Assembly (NCBI GenBank): GCA_002431965.1
Contig: DJEW01000010.1
Coordinates: 1 to 32,356 of the forward strand
DNA: 32,356 bases
DNA from: Clostridiales bacterium UBA5888
GTDB lineage: Bacteria > Bacillota > Clostridia > Oscillospirales > Oscillospiraceae
Direction: 5' to 3'
In this document: positions 30,910 through 32,356 of the stretch, one piece after another
Layout: every line of letters begins with the position of its first letter
Numbering within the stretch: position 1 is the stretch's first letter
Position numbers and translations under genes: made by a program
The notes under the pieces: model-generated
What the model was told of the DNA's origin: nothing
Seen by the model: the letters and a program-made list of their open reading frames with translations, nothing else
The model's database searches: none

Positions 30910-31737
30910 TTGAACTGCAGGCTGATAGCTTTTGATCTGGACGGGACGTTTCTCGACTCGGCAAAGAACGTGCCCGAAAAAAACCTTGAGGCGCTTGCCG
31001 CTGCGGCGGAGCGCGGAATATACGCCGTGCCCGCGACAGGGCGGATATATGACGGCATACCGGTAGCGCTGCGAACGCTGCCGTTCATGCGCTATTACAT
31101 ATGCATAAACGGCGCGTATGTATACGACGCAGTGGATGACGCCGTTATTCACCGTGCGGAGGTGCCGCTGGAGACGGCGCTGAAGTTTTATGAATATATG
31201 GACGATAAGCCTGCGCTCTATGATTGCTATCAGAACGGGAAAGGCTATATGACAAGGGCAATGTATGAAAGAGCGGAGGATTATATAAAAGACCCCGGGA
31301 TACTGCGCCTGCTGAAGACGCTGCGCGTCCCAGTGCCGGAGCTGAAGGCGTATCTGCGCGAAAAGGGCGAGGACGTGCAGAAGCTTCAGGCATACTATGC
31401 CGACACCGCCGAGCGCGACAGAGAGCTTGCACGCCTGCCTGGGGTGTTTCCGGAACTTTTGTTTTCCACCTCCGTCGAGAATAATATAGAAGTAAACTAC
31501 CGCACTGCGGGCAAGGGCAACGGGCTTGCGGCGCTGTGCCGTCATCTCGGCATAGACCTGTCGGATACCGTCGCCTTCGGCGACAGCTCTAACGACACTG
31601 ATATGCTCATCGCCGCGGGCTGCGGCATAGCCATGGCGAACGCCCTGCCGCAGGTCAGAAAGATCGCCGACGCGGTGACGCTGTCCAACAACGAGTGCGG
31701 CGTTGCCGAAGCAATATATAAAATGATCTTGAATTAG
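30910..31737 (+). CDS. Cof-type HAD-superfamily phosphatase
   Basis: The 275-residue protein shows all HAD motifs: AFDLDGTFLDS (nucleophile and acid aspartates, residues 7-17), PATGR (motif II), AGKGNGL with the lysine (motif III), and FGDSSNDTDM (motif IV). A cap domain of the C2B type sits between. Such enzymes hydrolyse small phosphorylated metabolites, often sugar phosphates or flavin/PLP precursors. The start is TTG, supported by AGGGAGGG just upstream and the immediate DxDxT motif. nagA follows after 20 bases, so an amino-sugar phosphate is a reasonable but unproven substrate. Confidence 0.88.
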   Translation: MNCRLIAFDLDGTFLDSAKNVPEKNLEALAAAAERGIYAVPATGRIYDGIPVALRTLPFMRYYICINGAYVYDAVDDAVIHRAEVPLETALKFYEYMDDKPALYDCYQNGKGYMTRAMYERAEDYIKDPGILRLLKTLRVPVPELKAYLREKGEDVQKLQAYYADTAERDRELARLPGVFPELLFSTSVENNIEVNYRTAGKGNGLAALCRHLGIDLSDTVAFGDSSNDTDMLIAAGCGIAMANALPQVRKIADAVTLSNNECGVAEAIYKMILN

Positions 31738-31757
31738 AATTTCAGGAGGATGAGAAA

Positions 31758-32356
31758 ATGAAGCTATGCAACGCAAAGGTATACTGCGACGGGCGATTCA
31801 TTCCCGGCGGGCTGGACTTTGACGCGGAGATCCGCGGCTTTGACGGTGCGGGCGGGGAGGACGTGCACGGCGCGTACATCATCCCCGGTCTTGTCGATGT
31901 GCACACACACGGTGCGGTCGGCGCGGACGCGAGCGACGGCGACGCCGAGGGGCTGAAGCGGCTGAGCGAATACTACGCGGCAAACGGCGTGACAAGCTTC
32001 TGCCCGACGACCATGACCCTCAAAGAGCCGGAGCTTATACGCGCGGCGCAGTGCGTGCGCGGCTTTATCCGCCCGGCGCGCGGCGCGCGGATAGCGGGCA
32101 TACATCTGGAAGGACCGTTTATTTCCTACGCAAAGCGGGGCGCGCAGAACCCGGACAATCTCCACGCGCCGGACTTTGATATGTTCATGCGGATAAACGA
32201 GGCCTCCGGAAATCAGGTGCGGCTCATCACCGTCGCGCCGGAGCTGGACGGCGCGCTGGAGTTTATCCGCCGCGCGTCAGATGTGTGCACCGTCTCCCTT
32301 GGGCACAGCACCGCAGATTATGATCAGGCGATGGCGGGCTTTGACGCGGGAGCGAC
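31758..32356 (+). CDS. nagA: N-acetylglucosamine-6-phosphate deacetylase, N-terminal part
   Basis: The reading frame runs off the right edge; about 199 residues are present of the usual 370-390. The sequence shows the amidohydrolase metal site IIPGLVDVHTHGAVG (about residues 41-55), GVTSFCPTTMTL, the metal-binding glutamate in GIHLEGPFIS (about 114-123), APEL and the histidine in SLGHSTADYDQA. NagA removes acetate from GlcNAc-6-phosphate, giving glucosamine-6-phosphate for glycolysis or wall synthesis. AGGAGG ends 8 bases before the ATG. It is the second gene after the HAD phosphatase. Confidence 0.93.
   Translation, partial: MKLCNAKVYCDGRFIPGGLDFDAEIRGFDGAGGEDVHGAYIIPGLVDVHTHGAVGADASDGDAEGLKRLSEYYAANGVTSFCPTTMTLKEPELIRAAQCVRGFIRPARGARIAGIHLEGPFISYAKRGAQNPDNLHAPDFDMFMRINEASGNQVRLITVAPELDGALEFIRRASDVCTVSLGHSTADYDQAMAGFDAGA

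Overview
The window is a gene-dense, GC-rich (by eye well above 50 %) stretch of a Gram-positive chromosome. Gene content points to an endospore-forming member of the Clostridia, most likely an Oscillospiraceae-type gut anaerobe. The supporting markers are a forespore sigma factor (sigG) behind a sporulation-type promoter, HemZ, the clostridial GlgC/GlgD pair, a split transketolase, an ECF folate S component, a fused TAXI-type TRAP permease and a zinc-type S18. The species cannot be named from the sequence alone. mnmG, rpsF-ssb-rpsR and rplJ-rplL are often found near the origin or in core housekeeping clusters, but no origin is visible.

Layout. 1-3334 (+): mnmG (3' part), mnmA, an inositol-monophosphatase-family gene and birA, ending at a bidirectional terminator. 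3397-4616 (-): rpsF-ssb-rpsR, split by a 160-bp foldback repeat between ssb and rpsR. 4740-5231 (-): a CarD-family regulator, divergent from hemZ and a uridine-kinase-like gene (5498-7918, +). 7983-9044 (-): a PAS/HATPase sensor protein without a recognisable phospho-accepting histidine. 9303-10331 (+): gap. 10468-10875: a strong hairpin followed by a decayed tyrosine-recombinase fragment, the clearest sign of past mobile DNA. 10963-18395 (+): prs (with a structured leader), pth, then glgC-glgD-glgP and a pseudouridine-kinase-like PfkB gene. 18576-19982 (+): a sodium:neurotransmitter-symporter-family transporter with a structured leader. 20058-21642 (-): an AbrB-type regulator, ABC ATPase and ABC permease. 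21784-22724 (-): rplJ-rplL with an L10 leader and attenuator. 22898-23416 (-): folT, divergent from sigG (23594-24370, +). 24443-27568 (-): TAXI-type TRAP binding lipoprotein and fused permease, divergent from a LysR-type regulator (27914-28885, +). 28957-30683 (-): split transketolase. 30910-32356 (+): Cof-type HAD phosphatase and the 5' part of nagA.

Function. Most genes are core metabolism and translation: tRNA U34 modification, ribosomal proteins, PRPP synthesis, glycogen synthesis and breakdown, glycolysis and the pentose phosphate pathway. Transport and signalling units are inserted between them. No phage, CRISPR, toxin or defence system is visible. The parts not explained by known genes are non-coding: the foldback element at 3694-3853, folded 5' leaders before hemZ, prs and the symporter gene, and the integrase remnant with its ribosome-site-masking hairpin. 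All RNA folds were done by hand and are hypotheses. Promoters were assigned by eye from -35/-10 matches.
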